DNA from: Microscilla marina ATCC 23134
GTDB lineage: Bacteria > Bacteroidota > Bacteroidia > Cytophagales > Microscillaceae
Length of the DNA stretch: 64,000 nt
Assembly (NCBI RefSeq): GCF_000169175.1
Contig: NZ_AAWS01000016.1
Location: 1-64,000, forward strand
Direction of reading: 5' to 3'
The notes beneath the pieces are model-generated. The model did not search any database, was not told the DNA's origin, and saw only the letters and a program-made list of their open reading frames with translations. Shown piece by piece: positions 43,683 through 51,875 of this stretch; position 1 is the stretch's first letter, and each line of letters opens with the position of its first letter. Made by a program: the position numbers and the translations under genes.

Positions 43683-43737
43683 ACAAATGTCTGGAAAAAC
43701 GTCGATAAAGTCAATTTTTTGTTTGAAAAAACGTCGA
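43668..43737. promoter_or_regulatory. operator of the S24 repressor: perfect 20-bp inverted repeat
   Basis: The arm at 43668-43687 and its exact complement at 43718-43737 are separated by 30 bp. Each arm contains the half-site GAAAAAACGTCGA, and a third, partial copy (GAAAAACGTCGATAAA, 43694-43709) lies between. The left arm includes the repressor's TTG start codon and first four codons, so binding would block its own translation initiation region. Confidence 0.65.
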
Positions 43738-43874
43738 TAAAAAGCTTCTTAACCAGATGAGAGTCAATCTTGACTTTTTCCAAAGAAGGCATTAAGCTAT
43801 ATCAAACACTAAAAATCTCCAATCCCAAAAAAAACAATTTTACTCCCTTTTGATTTTTGTGCAGCTTCGTCGCC

Positions 43875-46520
43875 ATGAAAATCTACGAGTTTGCCCTCAA
43901 AATGCGGGACCTGGCAAGTTCCAAAGTGGAAAAGCTAAACAAGCTGGCTGGCAATACCAGGTCTAAGGTAGAACAGCTCGGAGCTCAGGCAAGTAAGGCA
44001 GCGGGCAAGCTTCAGCAACGCTTCCCGGCGGCAAGTCAGGCTGTCGCTGCTGTAGGCAATGCCGCCTCAAGGGTCACCCGTAAAATGGGCAAGCTTCGTC
44101 AGGTAGTTGCTTCAGGGGTGATTGCTGCCTTTAAAGGACTCAAAAAAGCCCTGCTTGCTATAGGCGTGGCAGCTACCCTTGCTTTTGGGGTGGCAGTCAA
44201 AGAAAGTATGGGCTTTAATGCCCAAATGAGCCGGGTGCAGGCAGTGACTGGAGCTGCCGGGGCTGATATGCAAATAATGCGCAAAAAAGCCATGGAAATG
44301 GGTAAAAGCACTAAGTTTAGCGCCAAAGAAGCGGGTGAAGGTTTAGAGGAACTGACCAGGGCTGGTTTTACTGCCAAAGATTCGGCGAGTGCCTTGGGTG
44401 GAGTGCTTGACCTGGCGGCGGCTTCGGGGGTAAGTCTTGGTAAAGCCGCCAAAACTACTTCAGGCATTGTCAATGGTTTTGGTTTTGAGGCAGGCAAAGC
44501 TACTTATGTAGCGGATATTTTGGCGAAAACGGCCAGTTCTTCAGCCACCGATATTGAGGGGCTGACCGAAAGTTTTACTTACCTGATGTCTACTGCTAAA
44601 CCGCTGGGTATTACTCTGGAAGAGTCAGCTGCGGCCATTGGCATTTTGGGAGATGGCACGCTTACAGGTTCTATGGCAACCACTACCCTTGCCTCAGGGT
44701 TGAGCAGACTTGCCAAACCCACCCGCCAAATGCGCACATTAATGAAAGGACTGGGCATTGAAATGTTTGACTCCAAAGGTAAATTTATTGGGCTGGCCAG
44801 CATGACCCAGGAGCTTGAACGGGTCACCGCCAATATGACTGACAGGCAAAAGCAAGCGACTTTATCTACTCTTTTTGGCGCCAACGCGCTTAAAAACTTT
44901 TCAACTTTACTTGACACCCGAAAAAAAATACAAATTGATGCCACCAATGCCACCCAGGTAGCGCTGATGAAGCGACTCATTGGGGAAAAACGTTTGCAGG
45001 CTGCCCTCAAAAATGGAGGAGAGACTGTACTCAAAGGAGCGGAGGCACTCAAGGCGTACAATCTGATTCTGGCAACTTCTGAAGGTACTGCCAAAAAAAT
45101 GGCCAAAACCATGGAAGATAACCTGGCGGGGGATGTCACCAAGGCAAAGTCAGCTTTTAGTGGGTTGATGATTGAAATCGGCGACCGCTTTGACCCTTTC
45201 CTGCGCCGGATGACTCAATCAATGACAGGGGTGCTGAGCAACCTGGGCGAAAACTTCGGAACGTATTACAAAACCCTCAGCGATGCTTTTGCACCTTTAC
45301 GTAAAGCCTTTGGGCAGTTCAAACGCGATTTGTTGGGGGCACAAGGTAGTCTGGGCGACTTTGGCAATGCTTCGCTTGGCGTAAAAGAAGTGGTACAGGG
45401 CATTGCCCAGGCAGTCAGCTTTGTCTCGCCTTTTATTGCGACCATGCTTACTAATATCTCAGGTTTGATCAACCGCCTTGCCACTACCTTTGCCCCCATG
45501 AAAGATCGTCTTCAGCAACTCCTGGGTGGGCTACGCACCAACCTGCTGATGGTCAGCCAGGATGTATGGAACATTGCGGGCAACCTGATTGGGGCACTAT
45601 CACCCTTGATTGAGGTGGTGCTCAATGTGGCAAATACGATTATGGACAACTTTGGGCACATCTGGAAGGCAATCACCGGGGTGGTAAATATGGTACTGCC
45701 TTTTGTCTACCAGCTTGCCGACTCGTTTCGGGCAAACGTGGATGTGGGGGGCTTGCTGGATAGTGTCATGAGGGGCGTCACGGCAGTGATCAATGGTTTG
45801 CGCCCGGTGCTTCGGGTGATTTTACGCCTGCTCACTCCTTTGGGCAAGCTCTTTTTGTGGATTGGGGGCATTTTGCTCAAAGTGGTAGGGGTTGCCTTTG
45901 AAGGTTTGGGTACCACTGTGGGCAAAGTATTTGGTGGCATAGGCGATTTGTTCAACTGGTTGATTGACAAGTTTAGCTGGGTGTTCAACAAGATCAAACA
46001 AGGGCTGCGCCTGATTGGGGTGATGTCGAAAGAGGCAGACAGCGTGAGTCAGAAACAAAAGGATAAAATCCAGCAAGATAAAAAGCCAAAGCCTAAAACT
46101 ATTGCCGAAGAACAACAGGAAAAGGAAGAAAAAGAGCGTAAAAAACGTGTTCAAAAACTACAGGATGAAATAGACAGGTTCAATGAAGACCGCAAGAAAA
46201 AAACAGTGGATACGATGACTGGTGCGGCTTTCAATACTTTGATTGCACCCGCTAAAAAGCCTGGCCACCCCAAGGTAAACCCTACTGGTGGCAGTAACGA
46301 AATTGCCACCACCAGTGCGAGTGGGATGAACAAAATCACGGGCGGAGGCAGCAAGCAGGTCAATATCAATATTAATGTGGGGGCAATTAATGGTATTGCC
46401 AATATTGAAAACGTGAACAGTTTAGACTCCAAAGGTCAGGAGGTGCAACAATCGGCTGATTTTATTGTACAGGAGATTGTCCGCAAGATCAATGGGGCAA
46501 TGATGGTGCAGGAGGGTTGA
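43875..46520 (+). CDS. phage tail tape measure protein
   Basis: This 881-aa protein starts at ATG 43875 (a TTG at 43857 adds six residues). It has the TIGR01760-type core (GFNAQMSRVQAVTGAAGADMQ, AKEAGEGLEELTRAGFTAKD, LEESAAAIGILGDGTLTGSM). Long helical stretches and hydrophobic segments follow in the second half (VLRVILRLLTPLGKLFLWIGG), and then a Lys/Glu-rich coil at 700-780. Tape measures fix tail length and help the DNA exit. It lies on the plus strand, opposite to all other tail genes, exactly in the slot between the tail chaperones and the hub where the minus-strand gene is missing. Confidence 0.88.
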   Translation: MKIYEFALKMRDLASSKVEKLNKLAGNTRSKVEQLGAQASKAAGKLQQRFPAASQAVAAVGNAASRVTRKMGKLRQVVASGVIAAFKGLKKALLAIGVAATLAFGVAVKESMGFNAQMSRVQAVTGAAGADMQIMRKKAMEMGKSTKFSAKEAGEGLEELTRAGFTAKDSASALGGVLDLAAASGVSLGKAAKTTSGIVNGFGFEAGKATYVADILAKTASSSATDIEGLTESFTYLMSTAKPLGITLEESAAAIGILGDGTLTGSMATTTLASGLSRLAKPTRQMRTLMKGLGIEMFDSKGKFIGLASMTQELERVTANMTDRQKQATLSTLFGANALKNFSTLLDTRKKIQIDATNATQVALMKRLIGEKRLQAALKNGGETVLKGAEALKAYNLILATSEGTAKKMAKTMEDNLAGDVTKAKSAFSGLMIEIGDRFDPFLRRMTQSMTGVLSNLGENFGTYYKTLSDAFAPLRKAFGQFKRDLLGAQGSLGDFGNASLGVKEVVQGIAQAVSFVSPFIATMLTNISGLINRLATTFAPMKDRLQQLLGGLRTNLLMVSQDVWNIAGNLIGALSPLIEVVLNVANTIMDNFGHIWKAITGVVNMVLPFVYQLADSFRANVDVGGLLDSVMRGVTAVINGLRPVLRVILRLLTPLGKLFLWIGGILLKVVGVAFEGLGTTVGKVFGGIGDLFNWLIDKFSWVFNKIKQGLRLIGVMSKEADSVSQKQKDKIQQDKKPKPKTIAEEQQEKEEKERKKRVQKLQDEIDRFNEDRKKKTVDTMTGAAFNTLIAPAKKPGHPKVNPTGGSNEIATTSASGMNKITGGGSKQVNININVGAINGIANIENVNSLDSKGQEVQQSADFIVQEIVRKINGAMMVQEG

Positions 46521-46599
46521 TTGATGTTCTTGAAAATTCCCTCGAAAACCGCTATCTTACCCAAAAAAGAGAGCAACCATCTAAACTCATCCTACACTT

Positions 46600-47697
46600 A
46601 TGTCCAACAATATCCACCAGATTTTCAAAGAGCTGAATTGGCTTGCAGAGCTTTTTAACTACCGTTGGGAGTTTTTGTATTGCAATGAAAGCTACAAAGA
46701 CAGGGTAAGCGAATACCTTCGCATACACCAATCAGGCAGAAAGGGGGCTAAATACGAGCCTTTGGAGTTTCACCTTGTGCGCTCCGACTTTGAACATACT
46801 GTGCATCGTAGGAGGGGTTATACAGCTGACGACCAGGTAGAAACTATTCAGGGCGCTTATGTCTATAGCGAACCTGGCACCCTCTACCACCCTGACGACG
46901 ACCCACACCCGCTGTTTATTACCAAAGGCAATCACTCCCGCTCTGGAATAGAGATCAAAGAAGTAAAAGACGGCTGGTTTAGGTTTGTAAAGCACTATTG
47001 CACCTTTACCGATACAGTCAAAAGCGATTATGAAGCTGTATCAAGCCTTTCGGACAAGATAAAAGATGCTTGGCTGCCTATAGACTATATTGATGCCCCC
47101 GCTAACTATCACCCCGGCTTTAGTTGGAAAGAATATAAAACGGGCACCGAACACTGGACAGAGGAGCAAAAAAAGAAGGTGAGGGAAAACCTGCAACTCA
47201 AAGACAAAGCAGCTTTTTGGCTCAAGTTTTACACCGAACAAGACTTACGACAAGTGTCACCACCCACCCTTGATACCCAAGCGTCGCCTTATGCCCAATT
47301 TATCGAACAGCACCAGTTAGGCGTAGAAGATAGGGCATTGCTTGCCCTCACAATTGCCAACCAAATACGCCCCGACTATTTATTGCCTTTGATAGAGCGC
47401 GCCCGATTGCACCCTGATTTGGGTGGAGCATCGGGGCGAGGTTTCAAAGGCTTTATTCCCACGGGAGAAACCTATCTGTTTTTGATGGCGGGTAGAAATA
47501 CCTTTTTGCGGGGGCATTTGATGGAATATTTACTAGAGCGCAGCACCTTGGTAAAAGAGGGCTTGATTGGCGTGGTCAATCCTTTGCCAGGCGAACCGTT
47601 TTTTAGTGGCATTTTGGCTTTTCACCCTGAGCAAATCCCTGCTTTATTATCGCCTAATGCATTCTCCTTACCTGACAACTCTAAACTCGTTTACTAA
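46600..47697 (+). CDS. eCIS-ATPase-N-terminal-like adaptor protein lacking the ATPase
   Basis: The 365-aa protein's C-terminal third (residues ~245-355) has the arrangement of the winged N-terminal domain in ATPases of extracellular contractile injection systems: RALLALTIANQIRPDYLLPLI, then GGASGRGFKGFIPTGETYLFLMAGR and GLIGVVNPLPGEPFFSG. No P-loop follows. The first 230 residues are unrecognised (FNYRWEFLYCN, FEHTVHRRRGYTADD). It ends in a TAATG overlap with the next, toxin-like gene, so the two are made together. A loading or adaptor function for the next protein is inferred from domain type and coupling. Confidence 0.55.
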   Translation: MSNNIHQIFKELNWLAELFNYRWEFLYCNESYKDRVSEYLRIHQSGRKGAKYEPLEFHLVRSDFEHTVHRRRGYTADDQVETIQGAYVYSEPGTLYHPDDDPHPLFITKGNHSRSGIEIKEVKDGWFRFVKHYCTFTDTVKSDYEAVSSLSDKIKDAWLPIDYIDAPANYHPGFSWKEYKTGTEHWTEEQKKKVRENLQLKDKAAFWLKFYTEQDLRQVSPPTLDTQASPYAQFIEQHQLGVEDRALLALTIANQIRPDYLLPLIERARLHPDLGGASGRGFKGFIPTGETYLFLMAGRNTFLRGHLMEYLLERSTLVKEGLIGVVNPLPGEPFFSGILAFHPEQIPALLSPNAFSLPDNSKLVY

Positions 47698-50453
47698 TGG
47701 CAGAATACGAAGATGACAGTTATGATGACTATTTGCTCTATCAACAGGAGCAGGAGCAAAACAGTGGATTTAGAGTAAGAACCATTGCCGAAGAGCTGGA
47801 GCTCAAAAAACAGCGTTATGACACCAGTCACTTACCCCAAATTGATCAATTGGGACAACTGGTAACTGACGATGAAAGTCTCCAGGAGTTGAGTCATTTC
47901 ATTCACTTAGATACTTTGTACATCTTGGGCGAGTTTGATATAGCTCAGGAGGCTTTGAAACGCTACTACGAAAGCATTCGCCCTGAACTGCCCCCCAAGG
48001 TTCAGGCAAAGAACAGCTTTGTGTTTGCTCCGGCAATGGTCAATCAACAAAAGTATATCTATGACCCCGAAAAAGGGACGATTACCTTAGAACAACCACC
48101 CACCGAACAAGCTGCCGAAGGTGGGCACCGAGTACCAGAAATGCCCCAGGGAGGTAAGGAAGGCAAGGAAAATGAGAAAACAGCAAAGGTGTATTATGAT
48201 ACGGAGACGGGCATCACGGCTGATTTTAGCGGCAAAAAACCGCGCTTTACCAAGGGAGACAAAGGCGACGAACCCATTGATGCCAAAGAAATATTTATTT
48301 TGATCAAAAGACGCAAAGAAGCCGAAGACCCACGTTTTACGGAAAACTTTCCTTTGCGCACAACTACCAGTGGGGGCGAACCCATCACCTTTGAAATACC
48401 TCACCCCAAACGTACCCATTACACCGAATTTGAGTACTTGATTTATACTGGAGTATCGGCTGATTTTAGCGGAGAACAACCCGTATTTAGTGCAGGTACT
48501 CACCCTTTGTCTACGAGCGATGTGTATGCCCATATTCAACAAAAAATCAAGGAAGGCGACCCACGCTACGTGAGCTATTTCAATAAGACACAATACACCG
48601 ATGATGAACACCGACAGAAGATTAACTTTGTCATTCAAAACCCTGCGGGCACACGGGTAATAGAGTATGTGTTTCCGAGCCAGCAACCCAAAGCTGACCC
48701 CAACAACGAATATATAGGTTCGGTGGCATTGCTTGATGCCTTGGTAACCGCCAAAGAAGGCATCAGGCTTCATAGTACCCCTGACACTCAAGACAACGAC
48801 TACCAACTCAAGCAAGGCATTGCGAGCAAAGTATACCCCCAAGGCACCAAAGTAACCATTATAGGCTATGGTAATGAAGAACACGAAGGTTGGGCATTGA
48901 TACAAATTGTAGATGATAGCGGCAAAACTCAAACGGGATGGATAGAGGCGCGTTACCTCAAACAAAACATACCCGACCCCCAAGCCATTTTTACCAAACG
49001 TAAGCACGAGGTAAAAAAGGGCGAAACCCTGGAGAAGCTGCTCATACAAGAATATGGAGCGACTTATGACCTCAAAGTAGGCGACGATTTACGCACCATT
49101 GCCGAAGCTTTTGCCAACCTCAACAAAGACAACCCTGGGGTATATTACACTGGAGAAGGAGGTAGTTGGTGGCGTGATTTGTTAGACCCATCAATGAAAC
49201 CCGCCCGTGACTTATACCAAACCATCCGAATAAAGAAAGACCATACGGTAAGGCTGCCTTCTACTGAGTATATCAATGACTTGAAAAAAGCAGGTAAACT
49301 AAGCCAACGCAGCGATATACACAACCTTGCCATTGAATTTGGTAAAGGTTCTACGGGCTTCTTGATAGGTTTTAACTATGGGCTACTCAAAGGAGCGTAT
49401 GATACCGTTACAGGTTTGGTAAAGCTCATTTATCAACTCTTTACGGGCGAACTGTATGCGATGTTTAAGCAGCTCTTTAGTATGTCCTGGGATGACGTAC
49501 AAAAGCTGTTTGGGAAAATACTGGGTGACTTTGAAAAAAAATGGAATGCCCCTAACCCTTATGACCGCTGGTTTTTTAGAGGGCAGGTATTAGGGCAAAT
49601 TGTATTTGAAATAGCCCTTGCCATTGTAAGCGCAGGTGGTGGTATAGTGAAAAACCTCGCCAGGATTGAGAAGTTGGTGCCGATTATCAATAAGTTTCAG
49701 AGCCTGAAGAAGGTAATTGCCACGGCTACCAAAACCAAAGTGGATGATGTACTTGATAAGGTTAAAAAAGCGGCTAAAAACCGTAGTGATGAAATTACTA
49801 AATTATCAAAGGCAGATATTAGTTCTCTGCGTAAGAAAGCTACTCAGGACTTGCTAAAACTATCACAAAGAATGTATTCAAACCCCTTCTTTGATTGGGA
49901 GTACCTGAGTGCTTTTAGCAAAACTGCCTACTACCATATACTAGAAGGAGTCAAAAGTTTTGAGGAGTTTGTACGCAAACTATCGGATGACTTAGCCAAG
50001 CAACTAGGTGATGCAGATAAACTTAAAACAGCAGAAGAGTTATTCAATAAAATTCAGCAAAATAAAGGCTTGGACGAAGCTGCCATCTTCAAAATATTAA
50101 AAAGTCATCAAGTTTCAAAGATGGGAGTACAGCTACTCAATAAATTAGATGATATACCAGCACTTGGAAAATTCTTATCCACTAAAAAACTAGACGATAT
50201 TGTTGATGACCTAGTAAAGCTAGGCTGGGAACCTATGAGAAAAGAAGGTTCTTTTATAAAACAGGTTGGTAAAAAAAGATTTATTCTTGTATGGAATAAA
50301 GCAGGGATGGAACATTCTCTAGATGGTTTTCCTACACAATATTGGAAGTTATATAAAGATAAGATTGGTCCCAAAAAGGTTTTATTTAGGGCAAGTCCCG
50401 CAGATAACTTCAAAGCTGGTGGAGTTGGTGATACATTTATAAAAGGACAATAA
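47697..50453 (+). CDS. large modular toxin-like protein (SH3, LysM-like, translocation-like helices, C-terminal domain)
   Basis: The 918-aa protein begins with a Glu/Tyr-rich acidic tail. Two related repeats follow (ETGITADFSGKKPRFTKGDK and YTGVSADFSGEQPVFSAGTH), then a bacterial SH3 module (~345-425, HEGWALIQIVDDSGKTQTGW) and a LysM-like segment (~437-540, HEVKKGETLEKLLIQEYG). Two hydrophobic stretches at ~555-590 and ~625-650 are of the kind found in polymorphic toxins. The last ~240 residues are AT-richer than the rest, and the C-terminal 140 are a compact unknown domain (LGWEPMRKEGSFIKQVGKK). Toxicity is inferred from this modular design and from the immunity-like gene 11 bp downstream. 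Confidence 0.55.
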   Translation: MAEYEDDSYDDYLLYQQEQEQNSGFRVRTIAEELELKKQRYDTSHLPQIDQLGQLVTDDESLQELSHFIHLDTLYILGEFDIAQEALKRYYESIRPELPPKVQAKNSFVFAPAMVNQQKYIYDPEKGTITLEQPPTEQAAEGGHRVPEMPQGGKEGKENEKTAKVYYDTETGITADFSGKKPRFTKGDKGDEPIDAKEIFILIKRRKEAEDPRFTENFPLRTTTSGGEPITFEIPHPKRTHYTEFEYLIYTGVSADFSGEQPVFSAGTHPLSTSDVYAHIQQKIKEGDPRYVSYFNKTQYTDDEHRQKINFVIQNPAGTRVIEYVFPSQQPKADPNNEYIGSVALLDALVTAKEGIRLHSTPDTQDNDYQLKQGIASKVYPQGTKVTIIGYGNEEHEGWALIQIVDDSGKTQTGWIEARYLKQNIPDPQAIFTKRKHEVKKGETLEKLLIQEYGATYDLKVGDDLRTIAEAFANLNKDNPGVYYTGEGGSWWRDLLDPSMKPARDLYQTIRIKKDHTVRLPSTEYINDLKKAGKLSQRSDIHNLAIEFGKGSTGFLIGFNYGLLKGAYDTVTGLVKLIYQLFTGELYAMFKQLFSMSWDDVQKLFGKILGDFEKKWNAPNPYDRWFFRGQVLGQIVFEIALAIVSAGGGIVKNLARIEKLVPIINKFQSLKKVIATATKTKVDDVLDKVKKAAKNRSDEITKLSKADISSLRKKATQDLLKLSQRMYSNPFFDWEYLSAFSKTAYYHILEGVKSFEEFVRKLSDDLAKQLGDADKLKTAEELFNKIQQNKGLDEAAIFKILKSHQVSKMGVQLLNKLDDIPALGKFLSTKKLDDIVDDLVKLGWEPMRKEGSFIKQVGKKRFILVWNKAGMEHSLDGFPTQYWKLYKDKIGPKKVLFRASPADNFKAGGVGDTFIKGQ

Positions 50454-50464
50454 TTTAATTTTTT

Positions 50465-50941
50465 ATGAAAAAAGTATTTAAGGTACCAGGAACAACAGAT
50501 ATTGAAAACCTAATTTTTTATGTAGATGATCAAAAATCAGAAGAAGAAACTAAAAGCTTAATAGCTGATTTAATGTATCACCACTTGATACATAACCTAT
50601 TAATTCTGATCAATGATTACAGTGGCGAAAATAAAGCATATAAAGTTGATTACTTTAGCCATTTGGAAGAACATTTAAGCTACCTGTCCTCCAATGCCAT
50701 AGCATTTGTTAAAATCAAATACCCTGCGCTGGATGACCTTATACAAAACTTGAACAACCTCCATCAACAGGTAAAACAAATATTTACTTTGGAATGGGAT
50801 ACAAAAATTAAAACTAATCATTTGGATTGGCGAGAGCTACAAGAGAATGTTAAACTTATACTAAACAAGCTAGGTGTAGAAATATCGACAGATGTTGATG
50901 AATACGAGGAAAACCTGGATTATGATTTTTTATTTGATTAA
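50465..50941 (+). CDS. probable immunity protein for the upstream toxin-like protein
   Basis: The 158-aa acidic, helical protein (VDDQKSEEETKSLIADLMYHHL, DVDEYEENLDYDFLFD) starts 11 bp after the toxin-like gene. It has no recognised domain. Size, acidity, AT-rich composition and the tight spacing are those of polymorphic-toxin immunity genes; nothing direct shows binding. The gene is followed by a MITE and by the relic of another such gene. Confidence 0.5.
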   Translation: MKKVFKVPGTTDIENLIFYVDDQKSEEETKSLIADLMYHHLIHNLLILINDYSGENKAYKVDYFSHLEEHLSYLSSNAIAFVKIKYPALDDLIQNLNNLHQQVKQIFTLEWDTKIKTNHLDWRELQENVKLILNKLGVEISTDVDEYEENLDYDFLFD

Positions 50942-51326
50942 TTGAGACATTTAACCCTCAATGAAAACCCATAGCATACTCATTTCAGTAATGCCGTTTT
51001 TCTGAAAAGAGGAAAAGTGGTAGTTCTGCTACAGGCTTAAAATCAGTTAATCAAAAGAATCTGTGGATTCGGCTCTGTCTATAAACAATGAACGAATTTA
51101 TAATTAGAAGTGTACAGAGTTTTGTAATTATTTGATAATAAACACTTTACAAGTTAAAACGAGTGCAAATAAGGGCATTTATTCCTTTAAAAGGTATTTT
51201 ATGCATTTATGTTTGCTATTTGAAAGGTCTACCACAAGGATTCACCCCTACATCCATGTACTTGACACGTAATTAACTACCTGTATATCAGTGATTAATA
51301 AGACTTCGTACACTCCTGATTTATAA
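50942..51326. other. AT-rich intergenic region left of the MITE
   Basis: No coding-like frame is present. It probably holds the 3' end signals of the immunity gene. It gives no obvious repeat apart from the MITE that follows. Confidence 0.4.
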
Positions 51327-51507
51327 TGTGATCGGTAATTAAAAAGTAACACTTTTTCGTAATTAAGAGGTAACACTTTTTAGGGGTAATACAATCAGGT
51401 TTTTGAATGTAAAAACCTGTTAATTAGGCTCTTATGCGTATTTTTTTATGTGAATAGTTGTTACCTCTTAATTACCGAAAGTTGTTACCTCTTGGTTACC
51501 GATTACA
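51327..51507. mobile_element. 181-bp MITE with IS21-like ends
   Basis: Both ends begin TGTRATCGGTAA. Each carries two tandem copies of a motif close to CGGTAATTAAGAGGTAACA, in inverted orientation at the two ends (51330-51380 and 51453-51505). The interior is about 80 bp and has no gene. The sequence ATAA flanks the element on both sides (51323-51326 and 51508-51511), a 4-bp target duplication. Double repeats at TG-ended termini are typical of IS21-family ends, so this is a non-autonomous derivative. Confidence 0.65.
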
Positions 51508-51511
51508 ATAA

Positions 51512-51858
51512 TTACAGGAGGAATACTTAATGCAAGCATTCAACAATTAATTAGCATTATAAAAGCAACACTCAACATCAATGATCTAAAGCTTATTGAG
51601 AACGAGAATGTAATAGATTATGAAGGAACAGATATAGGTGTATGTTTTGAACCAAGCGAAGCTAAAGACATTCAACCAAACGAAGTCACTCAGTTTTTAA
51701 TGACAGCAAGTTACACCAAAACTAAGCAAGAACTTGATAGCTTACTTGACCTAATTACATCTAAATTTAAAGAAAAGGGTATTTTTTACACCATTGACTA
51801 TCATTTAGAGGCACCTGACGGAGAAGTGTTAAGTGAAGAGTACTCATTAGTTTTTTAG
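51512..51858 (+). pseudogene. 5'-truncated relic of a second immunity-like gene
   Basis: The frame from ~51512 to the TAG at 51858 reads as normal coding sequence for 115 residues (LISIIKATLNINDLKLIEN, DIGVCFEPSEAKDIQPNEV, TIDYHLEAPDGEVLSEEY) but has no ATG, GTG or TTG near its left end. It begins immediately after the MITE. Frame upstream of the MITE shows a stop, so the gene was already truncated. Similarity in size and acidity to the neighbouring immunity gene suggests a leftover from an earlier toxin/immunity pair. Confidence 0.5.
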
Positions 51859-51875
51859 AGAAATAATGGTATTAT

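Noticed and set aside
44099-45142. Two long minus-strand frames opposite the tape measure gene
   Set aside because: Low-complexity Ala/Ser/Pro shadows of a helical, Ala-rich coding strand.
48087-49049. Long minus-strand frame of 320 codons opposite the toxin-like gene
   Set aside because: It is a shadow of the plus-strand gene: the composition is unnatural (many Cys, Phe, Tyr), there is no domain, and the real frame has clear domains.
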